Origin: Clostridiales bacterium
GTDB lineage: Bacteria > Bacillota > Clostridia > Christensenellales > UBA1242
Length of the DNA stretch: 61,654 bases
Direction of reading: 5' to 3'
Assembly: GCA_015055745.1 (NCBI GenBank)
Contig: SVHS01000003.1
Span: forward strand, 1 to 61,654
The translations under genes and the position numbers were made by a program. This document shows positions 35,356 to 44,690 of this stretch, in pieces. Position 1 is the first letter of the stretch, and each line of letters begins with the position of its first letter. The notes beneath the pieces were generated by a model. The model searched no databases. It was not told where the DNA came from and was given only the letters and a program-made list of their open reading frames with translations.

Positions 35356-37746
35356 ATGAAATACATTTGCACATTAGATGATAAGATTAATAATGAATTT
35401 GTCATAGAGATGTCCAAGATTTTCAATCTTGATAGTCATCTCGTTCATCTTTTGTATTCTCGAGGTATAGACACTCAAGACAAGCTCAAAAATTTTCTCA
35501 ATCCAAGTCTTACAGATTTAAATGATCCATTTTTATTTGAGAATATGAAGGAAGCTGTAGAGCTTATAGAAAGGCATATAGCGAATAATAGTAGCATTCT
35601 AGTATTTGGGGATTATGATGTCGATGGTATTAGTGCTAGTGCGATATTGATAAAATATTTTACTTCTATCGGTGTCAAGGTGTCCAATTTTATGCCAAAT
35701 AGATATGAAGACGGATATGGTCTTACTATTGATAGTATTAATAAGATATGTGAGAAGGAAAAGCCAGATTTGATAGTCACTGTTGACTGCGGTATCACAG
35801 CTGTAGAAGAAGTTAGATATATACAGTCGCTTGGTATAGATGTACTTGTCACAGACCACCATGAGAGAGCAGAGACTTTGCCTGACTGCTTGATCATCAA
35901 TCCAAAGGTGAGTGAAACTTATCCGTTTAAATCTCTATGTGGAGCAGGGGTGGCACTCAAATTGGTACAAGCATTGGCTGGGCTAAATACTGCTAGTCAG
36001 TATTTGCCTATATGTGCGATAGCGACCATTGCAGATATAGTAGAGCTGTTTGAAGAAAATAGGTCTATCGTAGCATTGGGTATCAAAAATATTTCTAAAT
36101 TACCACAAGGTGTATTAAAATTGATGCATGAATGTGGCTTAAATGAAAACTGCAAAGCTAGTGACATTGCATTTAAGCTTGCGCCTAAGATAAATGCCAG
36201 CGGACGTATGGGTAGCGCAGAGACTAGCCTTCAATTGTATTTGGAAGAAAATCCATCTGTGATAAAAAAACTTTGTACTCAGATTTTATCATACAACAAT
36301 CAAAGACAACAGCTTTGTGATAAAGTGTATAACGATGTCACTAGTGAATTAAAGCGTATGGACATCTTTAGAGTAAGTGCTATAGTGATGTCTAGTGCAG
36401 AGTGGGATAGTGGGATATTGGGTATCGTGTCAGCGCGTATCGCAGAAGAATATCATAGACCTACATTCTTATTTAGTCAGGTAGGAGATGAGCTGGTAGG
36501 CTCATGTAGAAGTGTCAATGGCGTAAATGTGCATACTCTACTTAGCAGTATGTCACACTTGCTTACTAAATTTGGAGGCCATCCTATGGCAGCAGGCTTG
36601 ACTCTAAAGGTAGATAAATATGATGAGTTTGTCCGACTTACAAATGCCTATGTAGATGAAAATCTAAATAAATCAGACTTTTTACCTACAAAATCCTTTG
36701 ATTTCATGCTTGATGAGAGCGAGATTACGCTAAAGTTTGTCGAAGATATAGATAGATTGGAGCCTTGTGGACACAAGAATCCTAGACCAATCTTCAATTT
36801 CAAATTGAAAAATGCTATAATCAGCTCATTACCAAAACACCCTCAGCATTTAGTGTTATCATATCCGAATTTTAGTCTTTTATCATTCAATTCTAGTGAT
36901 ATGTACTTCATATTGTCAGGGAATACATCTTGTAATGTATTGGCAGACTTAAATGTCGATACGTTTAGAAACTCCAAAAAAATATCAGGTATAGTAAAGT
37001 CTATAGATTATGAAGATATATATAGACCGCAAGATAGCGAAATCATCGAGGCCGAGTATATCAGACAGATCGCGTATCCGATGGACGGTACTTATACTTT
37101 CAACAATTACAATCGTGATCAGCTCATTAGATTGCTAGTCGATATGGAAAAAAATGTCTATGGTACTCTGATAGTGGCAAACGACTACAATACTTATATC
37201 AATTTCAAAGCTATCTATGATAGCAACAATATCTTCACCAATAGAGTGATGACTATCAATGATGCTACGGGATTGAATACTATACTATTGGCTCCTTCAA
37301 ATTTTGAATCATTCAATACATTTAGTAGGATTATTTTCTTGGATCCAGTGCTAAATATGGGATATCTGTCTGCACTTCAAAAGGTGACAAAATCTACAGT
37401 GTATTTACCTCATATTATGGATTATAATTGCTCAATCTTAAAGAAAATCAACCTCAGCAGGAATGAATTTGGCAGATACTTTAGATTGATACAGTTTGCG
37501 CTTGAAAATAAGATTACAGGTTATTATACTTATCACTTGTTTAAAAATATTTTATTTAAGCTAAAGGAAAAAGTAAATTATTCATATTTGCAATTCTTCG
37601 TTTGCCTACAAGTATTTAAAGAATTGGGTATAGTTATCACCAATCCAGAAGATACAGAGATAGAGAAGATTACGGGAGTAAAGAGTCCACTCAATGCTAG
37701 TGCCTTTTACAATCGTCTTAATACTATGAAACAAAATAAAGAATAG
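35356..37746 (+). CDS. recJ: Single-stranded-DNA exonuclease RecJ
   Basis: 5'-3' exonuclease of the DHH family for recombination and mismatch repair. The 796 aa show LVFGDYDVDGISASAI near residue 83, VDCGITA, VTDHHE (the DHH motif) and the DHHA1 motif FGGHPMAAG near residue 411. An OB-fold and a C-terminal extension follow, as in other long Firmicute RecJ proteins. Confidence 0.95.
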   Translation: MKYICTLDDKINNEFVIEMSKIFNLDSHLVHLLYSRGIDTQDKLKNFLNPSLTDLNDPFLFENMKEAVELIERHIANNSSILVFGDYDVDGISASAILIKYFTSIGVKVSNFMPNRYEDGYGLTIDSINKICEKEKPDLIVTVDCGITAVEEVRYIQSLGIDVLVTDHHERAETLPDCLIINPKVSETYPFKSLCGAGVALKLVQALAGLNTASQYLPICAIATIADIVELFEENRSIVALGIKNISKLPQGVLKLMHECGLNENCKASDIAFKLAPKINASGRMGSAETSLQLYLEENPSVIKKLCTQILSYNNQRQQLCDKVYNDVTSELKRMDIFRVSAIVMSSAEWDSGILGIVSARIAEEYHRPTFLFSQVGDELVGSCRSVNGVNVHTLLSSMSHLLTKFGGHPMAAGLTLKVDKYDEFVRLTNAYVDENLNKSDFLPTKSFDFMLDESEITLKFVEDIDRLEPCGHKNPRPIFNFKLKNAIISSLPKHPQHLVLSYPNFSLLSFNSSDMYFILSGNTSCNVLADLNVDTFRNSKKISGIVKSIDYEDIYRPQDSEIIEAEYIRQIAYPMDGTYTFNNYNRDQLIRLLVDMEKNVYGTLIVANDYNTYINFKAIYDSNNIFTNRVMTINDATGLNTILLAPSNFESFNTFSRIIFLDPVLNMGYLSALQKVTKSTVYLPHIMDYNCSILKKINLSRNEFGRYFRLIQFALENKITGYYTYHLFKNILFKLKEKVNYSYLQFFVCLQVFKELGIVITNPEDTEIEKITGVKSPLNASAFYNRLNTMKQNKE

Positions 37747-37848
37747 CTACGAAAGATACATACGAAATATAGTGTATGTATTTTTCTTTTCATCAAATAT
37801 ATAGTGTATCAAATAAAATAACAAAAATGAAAATATTTATCAAATTGT

Positions 37849-37877
37849 TTGCTAATAGGCGCATAATTTGATATAAT
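37849..37877 (+). promoter_or_regulatory. Sigma-A promoter of the M50-scpA-scpB genes
   Basis: TTGCTA, 17-bp spacer, TATAAT, then AAAGGAGAGGAG before the TTG start at 37895. Confidence 0.65.
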
Positions 37878-37894
37878 CATTAAAGGAGAGGAGT

Positions 37895-38584
37895 TTGCTT
37901 TATTCTATTATATTAGGTACAGAGATGACAGCGCAAGAGGCAGTGATATATTTTCTTATCACTATTTTTGTATTTATGATTTCTTTGACCATACACGAGT
38001 TTGCTCATGCATTTACAGCTGTCAAGATGGGAGATGATACTCCAAAGCTTTCAGGAAGATTGACATTAAATCCATTTAAGCACATAGATATGTCAGGATT
38101 TTTATGTTTTATATTTTTGGGTGTAGGTTGGGCAAAGCCTGTGCCTGTCAACCCTCTCAATTTTAAAAAGTATAGGACAGGTTCTCGTTTGGTGTCTATT
38201 GCGGGTATTTTAGCCAATTTTTTACTAGGACTACTTGCTGCTATCATATATGCTATACTTCTCGCTACAGTCACAGTGGAGAGTGTGGCTATGACATATG
38301 TGTACATTATATTGGAGTACACTATGATCATCAATAGTATGCTAGCTTTGTTCAATTTATTGCCTATTTATCCATTGGACGGATTTATGTTTATCACTTC
38401 TTTTATGAAGACAGAAAACAAATTTATAAAATACAATTTACGCCATGGATACAGTATTTTATTTGGTGTTTTGATAGTCAATATGTTGATTGAAATTATG
38501 TTTGGCATAGGTATCATTGATATTTATCTAAATTTATTGTATTATTTTGTGTATCTACCGATATGTGCGATAGGGGTATTGTGA
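37895..38584 (+). CDS. Site-2 protease family (M50) membrane metalloprotease
   Basis: A 229-residue polytopic protein. Zinc motif HEFAHAF near residue 35 and the third-ligand motif NLLPIYPLDGF near residue 155 are both inside membrane helices, as in YwhC-type peptidases. No PDZ domain. The start is TTG at 37895. The last base is shared with the ATG of scpA. The substrate is unknown. Confidence 0.9.
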   Translation: MLYSIILGTEMTAQEAVIYFLITIFVFMISLTIHEFAHAFTAVKMGDDTPKLSGRLTLNPFKHIDMSGFLCFIFLGVGWAKPVPVNPLNFKKYRTGSRLVSIAGILANFLLGLLAAIIYAILLATVTVESVAMTYVYIILEYTMIINSMLALFNLLPIYPLDGFMFITSFMKTENKFIKYNLRHGYSILFGVLIVNMLIEIMFGIGIIDIYLNLLYYFVYLPICAIGVL

Positions 38585-39339
38585 TGGAAGATATAGAGTT
38601 AAATGAAGAATCGTCATCTAAATTGTCGTTCAAACTAGAGGGATTTGAAGGTCCTCTAGATCTTTTGTTACATTTGATAAAAGAAAGCAATATGTCTATC
38701 ATGGAGGTCAAGATATCAGAGATCACTGACCAATACATGAAATATATGGAAAATATCAGTGAATTGGATATGGACGAAGCTACTGCATTTTTGGATATGA
38801 CTAGTAGATTGCTTGAGATCAAGTCTAGGAGTTTATTACCAGTAGAGCAGACAGATGAAGAGGAAGAAGAGCTTGATCCTGAGACTCAGCTAAAAATTCA
38901 ATTGCAAGAATATCAGCTATTTAAGGAAGCTGGAGGTACGCTACAAAAGCAAGAAAATGTAGATAGACTGTACAAGCAACCAGACAAAAATGTCGGTGAT
39001 GCGAGGATTGTCTTTAATCAATTTAATTTAGACAAGCTTTTAGATGCTTTTGCATTCATTTTGATGCGTACTAAGGATAAAGAAAATCCTCAAGAAAAGA
39101 AAATCAATCGTGACCGATGGACAGTAGCAGACAAGATTCAATTTTTGACCAATGTATTAAAAGAGCATGACCAAATAAATTTCTTTAGTCTATTTGATGA
39201 TACTTATTCAAAGCTTGAGGTTATCACGGTATTTATGGCTATTTTAGAGCTATTAAAATTTCAAAAGATTGAAGTAGTGCAGAGCGAAAGGTATGCAGAT
39301 ATTACTATAAAGAGAAAGGAGATTACAAATGAGTCTTAA
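38584..39339 (+). CDS. scpA: Segregation and condensation protein ScpA
   Basis: Kleisin subunit that bridges the SMC dimer for chromosome segregation. The 251 aa begin with a short acidic stretch, then FKLEGFEGPLDLLLHLIKES, the kleisin N-terminal signature that contacts the SMC neck. The C-terminal winged helix lies near VFMAILELLKF. ATG 38584 is preferred; the frame opens seven codons earlier. It overlaps scpB by 11 bp. Confidence 0.95.
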   Translation: MEDIELNEESSSKLSFKLEGFEGPLDLLLHLIKESNMSIMEVKISEITDQYMKYMENISELDMDEATAFLDMTSRLLEIKSRSLLPVEQTDEEEEELDPETQLKIQLQEYQLFKEAGGTLQKQENVDRLYKQPDKNVGDARIVFNQFNLDKLLDAFAFILMRTKDKENPQEKKINRDRWTVADKIQFLTNVLKEHDQINFFSLFDDTYSKLEVITVFMAILELLKFQKIEVVQSERYADITIKRKEITNES

Positions 39340-39949
39340 AGAGATAGCAAAGATCATCGAAGGTGTCTTATTTGTCGCTGGTGAAGGTGTAGACATAGAT
39401 GAATTTAAGACACGCTTTGAGATGAATGATAGAGAGTTTAATAAATGTTTGGACATTTTGAAAGAGAAGTACAATGAAGATAGTGGAGTCAATGTCATTA
39501 GATATAAAAATAAGGTCCAGCTGTGCTCCAATCCTCAAATAGTGGAGAATATCTCAGAAATACTCAATCCTATACGTGAAAGAAGTCTTACCAAGGCAGC
39601 TCTCGAGACTGTGGCGATCGTGGCATACAAACAACCTATTACAAGGTTAGAGATAGAAAATATCCGAGGTGCCAATAGTGACTATGCAATCCAATTGCTT
39701 CAGTCAAATAATCTAATCGAAGTAGTGGGTAGAAAAGACACCGTAGGTAAGCCTTTACTATTTGGTACTACTGAGAATTTTTTAAAGAGATTTGAGCTAG
39801 AGTCTATAGAGGCGTTGCCAAATTATAATGAGCTTTTAGATAGGATTAGAGTGATACATAGTGAGGGTGAATCTTTATATAGAGAATTTTCTATCCCAGA
39901 AGAAGAACCCAAGTCAGAGGCACCTAAAGCAGAAGAATCTGGTGAATAA
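39329..39949 (+). CDS. scpB: Segregation and condensation protein ScpB
   Basis: Two winged-helix domains that dimerise and bind ScpA in the SMC complex. The 206 aa include ALETVAIVAYKQPITRLEIE and RGANSDYAIQLL, both conserved. The C-terminus is acidic and low-complexity. Overlaps scpA. Confidence 0.95.
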   Translation: MSLKEIAKIIEGVLFVAGEGVDIDEFKTRFEMNDREFNKCLDILKEKYNEDSGVNVIRYKNKVQLCSNPQIVENISEILNPIRERSLTKAALETVAIVAYKQPITRLEIENIRGANSDYAIQLLQSNNLIEVVGRKDTVGKPLLFGTTENFLKRFELESIEALPNYNELLDRIRVIHSEGESLYREFSIPEEEPKSEAPKAEESGE

Positions 39950-39977
39950 ATATTTATAAATTTAAGATACTACAGAT

Positions 39978-40547
39978 ATGTGGCATCTTATTTTTTTATT
40001 TATGACCTTTTTAAATATAATGCAGTTTATATATCCTTTTTTGATTAGTATCGAAGTAAAGTGTAATATTTTAAGATTGAAAGGCAGTTTTTATATCAAA
40101 TTTTTCAATAAAATAAAAATAGCATTCAAATTTAGGATAAAAAATGGCTACGTTTATATTTATCATAAAAATAAAGAACGAAAAGAAAAACTTACCAATC
40201 AAAACGTTAATATTATGTTTTTTTTGACACTTATAGGTCAGTTTTATTTTAGACAACAATTATTGAATCTTCAATTCAATTCAAACTTTGGTTATGCGCT
40301 AGACTCGAGCGCTACAGCTACGATGTCTGGATATCTGATAGTATTGTCAAAAAGTGTTTTGTCTAAAATAAAAAACAATAAAAAATCAGCACATATTTTT
40401 GTACAAGTTGATCCAAAATATAATCAAGATATATTTAATGTCAAAGTAAAGACGACTATGAGAATGTCAGTCGTAGACATTATCTATGCATTGATTTATA
40501 CACAAATAAGTATGTGGAATAGAAAACTAAAAGGAGCAAAATCATGA
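39978..40547 (+). CDS. DUF2953-like membrane protein
   Basis: A 189-residue protein with an N-terminal membrane segment and a basic central part (KIKIAFKFRIKNGYVYIYHKN). It immediately precedes and overlaps ytfJ by 4 bp, the typical place for DUF2953 proteins in spore formers. The function is unknown; a sporulation role is inferred from the neighbour. Confidence 0.65.
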   Translation: MWHLIFLFMTFLNIMQFIYPFLISIEVKCNILRLKGSFYIKFFNKIKIAFKFRIKNGYVYIYHKNKERKEKLTNQNVNIMFFLTLIGQFYFRQQLLNLQFNSNFGYALDSSATATMSGYLIVLSKSVLSKIKNNKKSAHIFVQVDPKYNQDIFNVKVKTTMRMSVVDIIYALIYTQISMWNRKLKGAKS

Positions 40548-40942
40548 AAGAAGTAGATAGAGTAGGATTAAATAAAAATAGGAAGATTGAGTCCCTTATA
40601 GATGTGTCGCTAGATAAAATTCGCTCACTCATTGATGTAAATTGCGTCATAGGAAATGCTATCAGTATGCCAGACGGTAGTAGTATTATACCGATCTCAA
40701 AGGTGAGTGTAGGCTTTGTGTCAGGTGGTGGCGAATACAATGATCTAAACGCAAAAAGAAACTCAGCAGATTTTCCTATGGCAGGAGGCACAGGTGGTGG
40801 CTTCACAGTGTCTCCTATAGGATTTTTTGTAGTAGACAAAGATAAATTTAAGCTTATTAGAGCGGATAAGTCTACAGCATATTTAGGCCTTATAAAAAAT
40901 GCTACCGATGTGCTAAAAAAATTCGTGGAGAAATTGAAATGA
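40544..40942 (+). CDS. ytfJ: Sporulation protein YtfJ (GerW)
   Basis: A 132-residue soluble spore protein. IESLIDVSLDKIRSLIDVN and a Gly-rich MAGGTGGGFTVSPIGF are characteristic. In Bacillus it is made in the forespore and is needed for normal lysozyme-dependent germination. It lies between the DUF2953 gene and a D,D-carboxypeptidase with 4-bp overlaps on both sides. Confidence 0.92.
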   Translation: MKEVDRVGLNKNRKIESLIDVSLDKIRSLIDVNCVIGNAISMPDGSSIIPISKVSVGFVSGGGEYNDLNAKRNSADFPMAGGTGGGFTVSPIGFFVVDKDKFKLIRADKSTAYLGLIKNATDVLKKFVEKLK

Positions 40943-42099
40943 AAAAACTAACTATCTTCACATTAACTATTGCCATTACATTTATGGCAGTATTTTCTTT
41001 ATTTTTAATCCCAAATGAGAGAGCTTATGCATATAGTGGAGATTTTTCTACTAGTGCCAAGAGTATGTGTGTATTAGAAAAGGATAACAAGCGTATCATC
41101 GCTTCTCACAATGAAAATCGAATGCTTCCTATGGCTTCTACTACCAAGATTATGACAGCTATCACCACTATACAGCATTGCAAAAATTTAGATGAATATG
41201 TAGAGGTTGACGATAGTGCTGTGGGTGTAGAAGGCTCATCAATATATCTTAGACATGGTGAATTGATGTCAGTGAGAGACCTTTTGTATGGATTGATGCT
41301 CAGGAGTGGAAATGATTCTGCTGTAGCGCTAGCAGTACATATAGGTGGTAGCGTAGAGGGCTTTGCGAAATTGATGAACGATTTGGCTAAGGATATTGGT
41401 GCAGAAAATACTCACTTCGTTACTCCTCACGGATTAGATGCAAAAGACCATTACACCACAGCATATGATTTGGCACTTATCACGGCATATTCATTAAATA
41501 ATCCTATATTTAAAGAAATAGTATCTACCCAAATGCATACAGTAGAAGCGACAAATAAATCTGAAAAACGTTATTTTTCAAACAAAAACAAACTTTTATC
41601 TAGCCTAGAAGGTTGTTGTGGTGTCAAGACTGGCTTTACTACCAAGGCGGGAAGATGTCTTGTCAGCGCTACTGAGCGCGACGGCATGACATTAGTATGC
41701 GTGGTGTTAAATTGTGGCCCAATGTTTGAAGAAAGTGCAAGATTATTAAATAGCGGTCATGCTGAGTATAAAAATAAAAAAATCATAGATAAAGATAGAG
41801 AAATTTATAATGAATATATTATAGATAAAAATGCAGGAAAGCTATATCTATATACAGAAGAAGATTTTTATTATCCTTTAAGAAATGACGAAGAAGAAAA
41901 TCTTAGACTAGAGTACAACGTAAAGCTAGATGATGCCAAAGAAGGAGATTGTGTAGGAGAAATCAAAGTTTTCTTTGATAATCACTTGCTAAAATCTTTA
42001 AAATTATATACAATGAATAAAATCGATAAATTGATAGATAGTGACACGCTAGATATCAATAATGTACTATGGGAAGAAAGGATAAATGAGAATCAATAA
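40939..42099 (+). CDS. D-alanyl-D-alanine carboxypeptidase (PBP5/DacF type)
   Basis: A 386-residue exported serine peptidase that trims the terminal D-Ala of peptidoglycan stems. A signal peptide (residues 1-31) ends near ERAYAYS. Active-site motifs are STTK in MASTTKIMTA, SGN in RSGNDSA, and KTG in VKTGFTTKAG. The context with ytfJ suggests a role in spore cortex or the mother cell, as for DacF/DacB, but that is an inference. It overlaps the pseudouridine synthase gene by 14 bp. Confidence 0.93.
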   Translation: MKKLTIFTLTIAITFMAVFSLFLIPNERAYAYSGDFSTSAKSMCVLEKDNKRIIASHNENRMLPMASTTKIMTAITTIQHCKNLDEYVEVDDSAVGVEGSSIYLRHGELMSVRDLLYGLMLRSGNDSAVALAVHIGGSVEGFAKLMNDLAKDIGAENTHFVTPHGLDAKDHYTTAYDLALITAYSLNNPIFKEIVSTQMHTVEATNKSEKRYFSNKNKLLSSLEGCCGVKTGFTTKAGRCLVSATERDGMTLVCVVLNCGPMFEESARLLNSGHAEYKNKKIIDKDREIYNEYIIDKNAGKLYLYTEEDFYYPLRNDEEENLRLEYNVKLDDAKEGDCVGEIKVFFDNHLLKSLKLYTMNKIDKLIDSDTLDINNVLWEERINENQ

Positions 42100-42796
42100 A
42101 TTTTTAGCCCTAGCAGGCTTAGGTAGTAGAAGAAAAGTAGAAGAATTGATCACTAGTGGTCAGATTAAGGTAAATGGTAAGGTGGCGACCAATCTCGCTA
42201 CAGACATCAAAGATACTGATATCGTACAATACATGGGTAGACCGGTCAAGACTAGTACTAATTTTGTATACTACAAGCTACACAAGCCAAAAGGCTATGT
42301 CACCACTGTCACAGATGATAAGGATAGGAAGACTGTCATGGATCTTATGCGCGGAGTACACGCTAGAGTGTATCCTGTAGGTAGGTTGGATTATGATACT
42401 GAGGGATTGTTGCTATTTACAAACGATGGAGATATTACCAATATCCTTACCAAGCCTAATAGCGAAGTAGAAAAGACTTATACCGTGCACATAGAAGGGA
42501 CTATAGACACCCAAGAGATAAAAAAGCTTACTAGTGGTATAGATATCGGTGGTTATGTGACCAAGCCTTGCCGTGTTCAGGTATTGGAGATAGGCGAGAA
42601 ATTATCTAAGCTAAAGATTACTATTCATGAGGGTAAAAATCGTCAGATTAGGAAGATGTTTGAAGCTATTGATAAGAATATTGTTCTACTACGCCGTGTG
42701 CAGATAGGTCAAATAGTATTAGGAGGTCTATCTCGTGGAGAATACGTGGAGCTAAATAAAAAAGAAATAAATTATCTTAAATCTTTAAAGAAATAA
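42086..42796 (+). CDS. Pseudouridine synthase RluB/RsuA family
   Basis: A 236-residue rRNA modification enzyme. An N-terminal S4 RNA-binding domain (MRINKFLALAGLGSRRK) is followed by the catalytic GRLDYDTEGLLL motif (Asp near residue 101) and EGKNRQIRKMFEAI. Firmicute homologues (RluB) modify 23S rRNA. Overlaps the carboxypeptidase gene. Confidence 0.93.
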   Translation: MRINKFLALAGLGSRRKVEELITSGQIKVNGKVATNLATDIKDTDIVQYMGRPVKTSTNFVYYKLHKPKGYVTTVTDDKDRKTVMDLMRGVHARVYPVGRLDYDTEGLLLFTNDGDITNILTKPNSEVEKTYTVHIEGTIDTQEIKKLTSGIDIGGYVTKPCRVQVLEIGEKLSKLKITIHEGKNRQIRKMFEAIDKNIVLLRRVQIGQIVLGGLSRGEYVELNKKEINYLKSLKK

Positions 42797-42829
42797 GGCA
42801 GCATTTATTTGCTGTTTTTTCATATTTTA

Positions 42830-42858
42830 TTGCCAAATATTTCTATTTGTGTTAAAAT
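42830..42858 (+). promoter_or_regulatory. Sigma-A promoter, leaderless, of the flavoprotein gene
   Basis: TTGCCA, 17-bp spacer, TAAAAT; the ATG at 42865 is 7 nt after the box. Confidence 0.7.
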
Positions 42859-42864
42859 AAACTT

Positions 42865-44091
42865 ATGCAGACTAATTATGATGTAATCGTGATAGGTGGC
42901 GGAGCCAGTGGTATGATGGCTTCTATTTATGCCAATAGAAATGGCTATACTACACTAGTCATTGACCACAATGAAAAGCTAGGTAAGAAATTGTATATCA
43001 CAGGTAAAGGCAAATGCAATCTTACTAACAATAGTAGTATAGAAAATCATCTATTAAATACTGTCACAAATAGTAAGTTTATGTACTCAGCGCTCAATGC
43101 ATTTAGTCCACAGGATACCATGGAGTTTTTTGAAGAAAATGGTCTAAAGCTAAGGACAGAGAGGGGTAATCGTGTATTCCCAAATAGTGATAAATCTAGC
43201 GATGTCATCAAGACTTTAGAACGTGCTATGCAAAGACATGGTGTGACAGTGTCACTCAATAATGAAATATTAGATGTAGATAAGAAGAATGATATTTTCT
43301 ATATTAAGTGTGATACTGGTATCACCTACACAGCCAATAGCTTAATCATTGCGACAGGAGGGGTCTCTTACGCTGGTACTGGTGCTACTGATTTTGGCTA
43401 CAAATTAGCTAAAAAATTTGGTCATAAAGTAATAGTTCCAAAGAGTGCTTTGTGTCCGATAGTGGTGAAAGAAGATGTGAGTGAATTAAACGGCTTAGCT
43501 TTAAGGAATATATCTCTTGCTTTTATAGATGACAAAAAGACATTTTCAGAGCAGGGAGATATGCTGTTTACTTTCAATTCACTTACCGGACCTATAGCAT
43601 TGACACTTTCCAGCAAAATCAATAAATTAAATTTGCAAAACAAAAAGCTTTATCTTGATCTAAAACCTGCCTTGACTGAAGAAAAGCTAGATAATAAATT
43701 ACAGCGTGAATTTGTAGAATATGCCAAAAAAGATTATAAAAATTATCTTTCTACTTTGCTACCTGCTAGTTTTATAGATTTTTTCATGGATAAAACTAAG
43801 ATAAAAAATAAAAAAATATCAGAAATGACAAAGAATGATAGGCAGATCATCATAAATACTCTTAAAAAATTTGACTTTTCTATAAAATCATTAGATAATA
43901 TCAATGTTAGTATTGTGACTTCTGGTGGTGTAGATGTCAAGGAGATAAATGCCAAGACTTGTGAGAGTAAATTGGTGCCAAATCTATACTTTGTAGGTGA
44001 GGTATTAGACGTAGATGCTCTGACAGGAGGGTACAATCTCCAGATAGCATGGTCTACAGGATATCTCGCTGGTAATAGCTTAAAAGGATAA
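42865..44091 (+). CDS. HI0933-family FAD flavoprotein (BaiN-like)
   Basis: A 408-residue Rossmann flavoprotein with GGGASGMMASIYA near the N-terminus for FAD, GKGKCNLTNNS, LIIATGGVSYAGTG, and a C-terminal TSGGVDVKEIN and GGYNLQIAWSTG. The family includes BaiN, which reduces bile-acid intermediates, but most members are uncharacterised. It starts leaderless and is followed 2 bp later by plsC. Confidence 0.9.
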   Translation: MQTNYDVIVIGGGASGMMASIYANRNGYTTLVIDHNEKLGKKLYITGKGKCNLTNNSSIENHLLNTVTNSKFMYSALNAFSPQDTMEFFEENGLKLRTERGNRVFPNSDKSSDVIKTLERAMQRHGVTVSLNNEILDVDKKNDIFYIKCDTGITYTANSLIIATGGVSYAGTGATDFGYKLAKKFGHKVIVPKSALCPIVVKEDVSELNGLALRNISLAFIDDKKTFSEQGDMLFTFNSLTGPIALTLSSKINKLNLQNKKLYLDLKPALTEEKLDNKLQREFVEYAKKDYKNYLSTLLPASFIDFFMDKTKIKNKKISEMTKNDRQIIINTLKKFDFSIKSLDNINVSIVTSGGVDVKEINAKTCESKLVPNLYFVGEVLDVDALTGGYNLQIAWSTGYLAGNSLKG

Positions 44092-44093
44092 AT

Positions 44094-44690
44094 ATGTTGT
44101 TTTATATCGCATTTGCAATTATCTTTATTCCGCTTTTGATTACATTCCCTATCAAAAAGGTGGGTAAGAAAAATCTAAAAGAATTGAAAGGTAAAAATTT
44201 TATTTTGGCGTGTAATCATATGTCAAATCTTGACCCAGTGATGCTAGACATTACTTTTAAGAAAAAATTTAGATATTTAGCGAAAAAGGAGCTATTTCAG
44301 AAGAAATTTGCAAGTTTTTGTTTGCGCCAGTTTGGTGCAGTGCCAGTAGATAGGGCTAATCCAGAGCCAAAAAGTATCAAGGAGATATTTAAGCTATTAA
44401 ATGATGGCAAAAAAGTGGCTATTTTTCCGCAGGGTACTAGGGCAAAGACTGTACATATCGAAGAAGGTAGTGCCAAGGAAGGAGTGGCTATGTTTTCTGT
44501 GAGGACAAATACTCCTGTAGTGCCAATGATGTTTACTAGCAAAATCAGAGCATTCAGACGCACAAAGCTTATTATAGGTAAGCCTATCTACCCAGATGAA
44601 AATAGGAAAAAAGACAAAGAATATATCACAGAATACTCAAATATTATCGTAGAAAAAATGAATCATTTACTAGAAGGAGATAAAAAATAA
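44094..44690 (+). CDS. plsC: 1-acyl-sn-glycerol-3-phosphate acyltransferase
   Basis: A 198-residue membrane-bound enzyme that makes phosphatidic acid. An N-terminal helix is followed by NHMSNLDP (the HX4D catalytic motif), FGAVPVDRANP, and FPQGTRA (normally FPEGTRS; Glu is Gln here). The stop is immediately followed by the S1-protein start. Confidence 0.9.
   Translation: MLFYIAFAIIFIPLLITFPIKKVGKKNLKELKGKNFILACNHMSNLDPVMLDITFKKKFRYLAKKELFQKKFASFCLRQFGAVPVDRANPEPKSIKEIFKLLNDGKKVAIFPQGTRAKTVHIEEGSAKEGVAMFSVRTNTPVVPMMFTSKIRAFRRTKLIIGKPIYPDENRKKDKEYITEYSNIIVEKMNHLLEGDKK

Noticed and set aside
37747..37894. Possible repeated recJ end in the downstream spacer
   Set aside because: The resemblance (CAAAATAAAGA versus CAAATAAAATAA) is too short and AT-rich to separate from chance.
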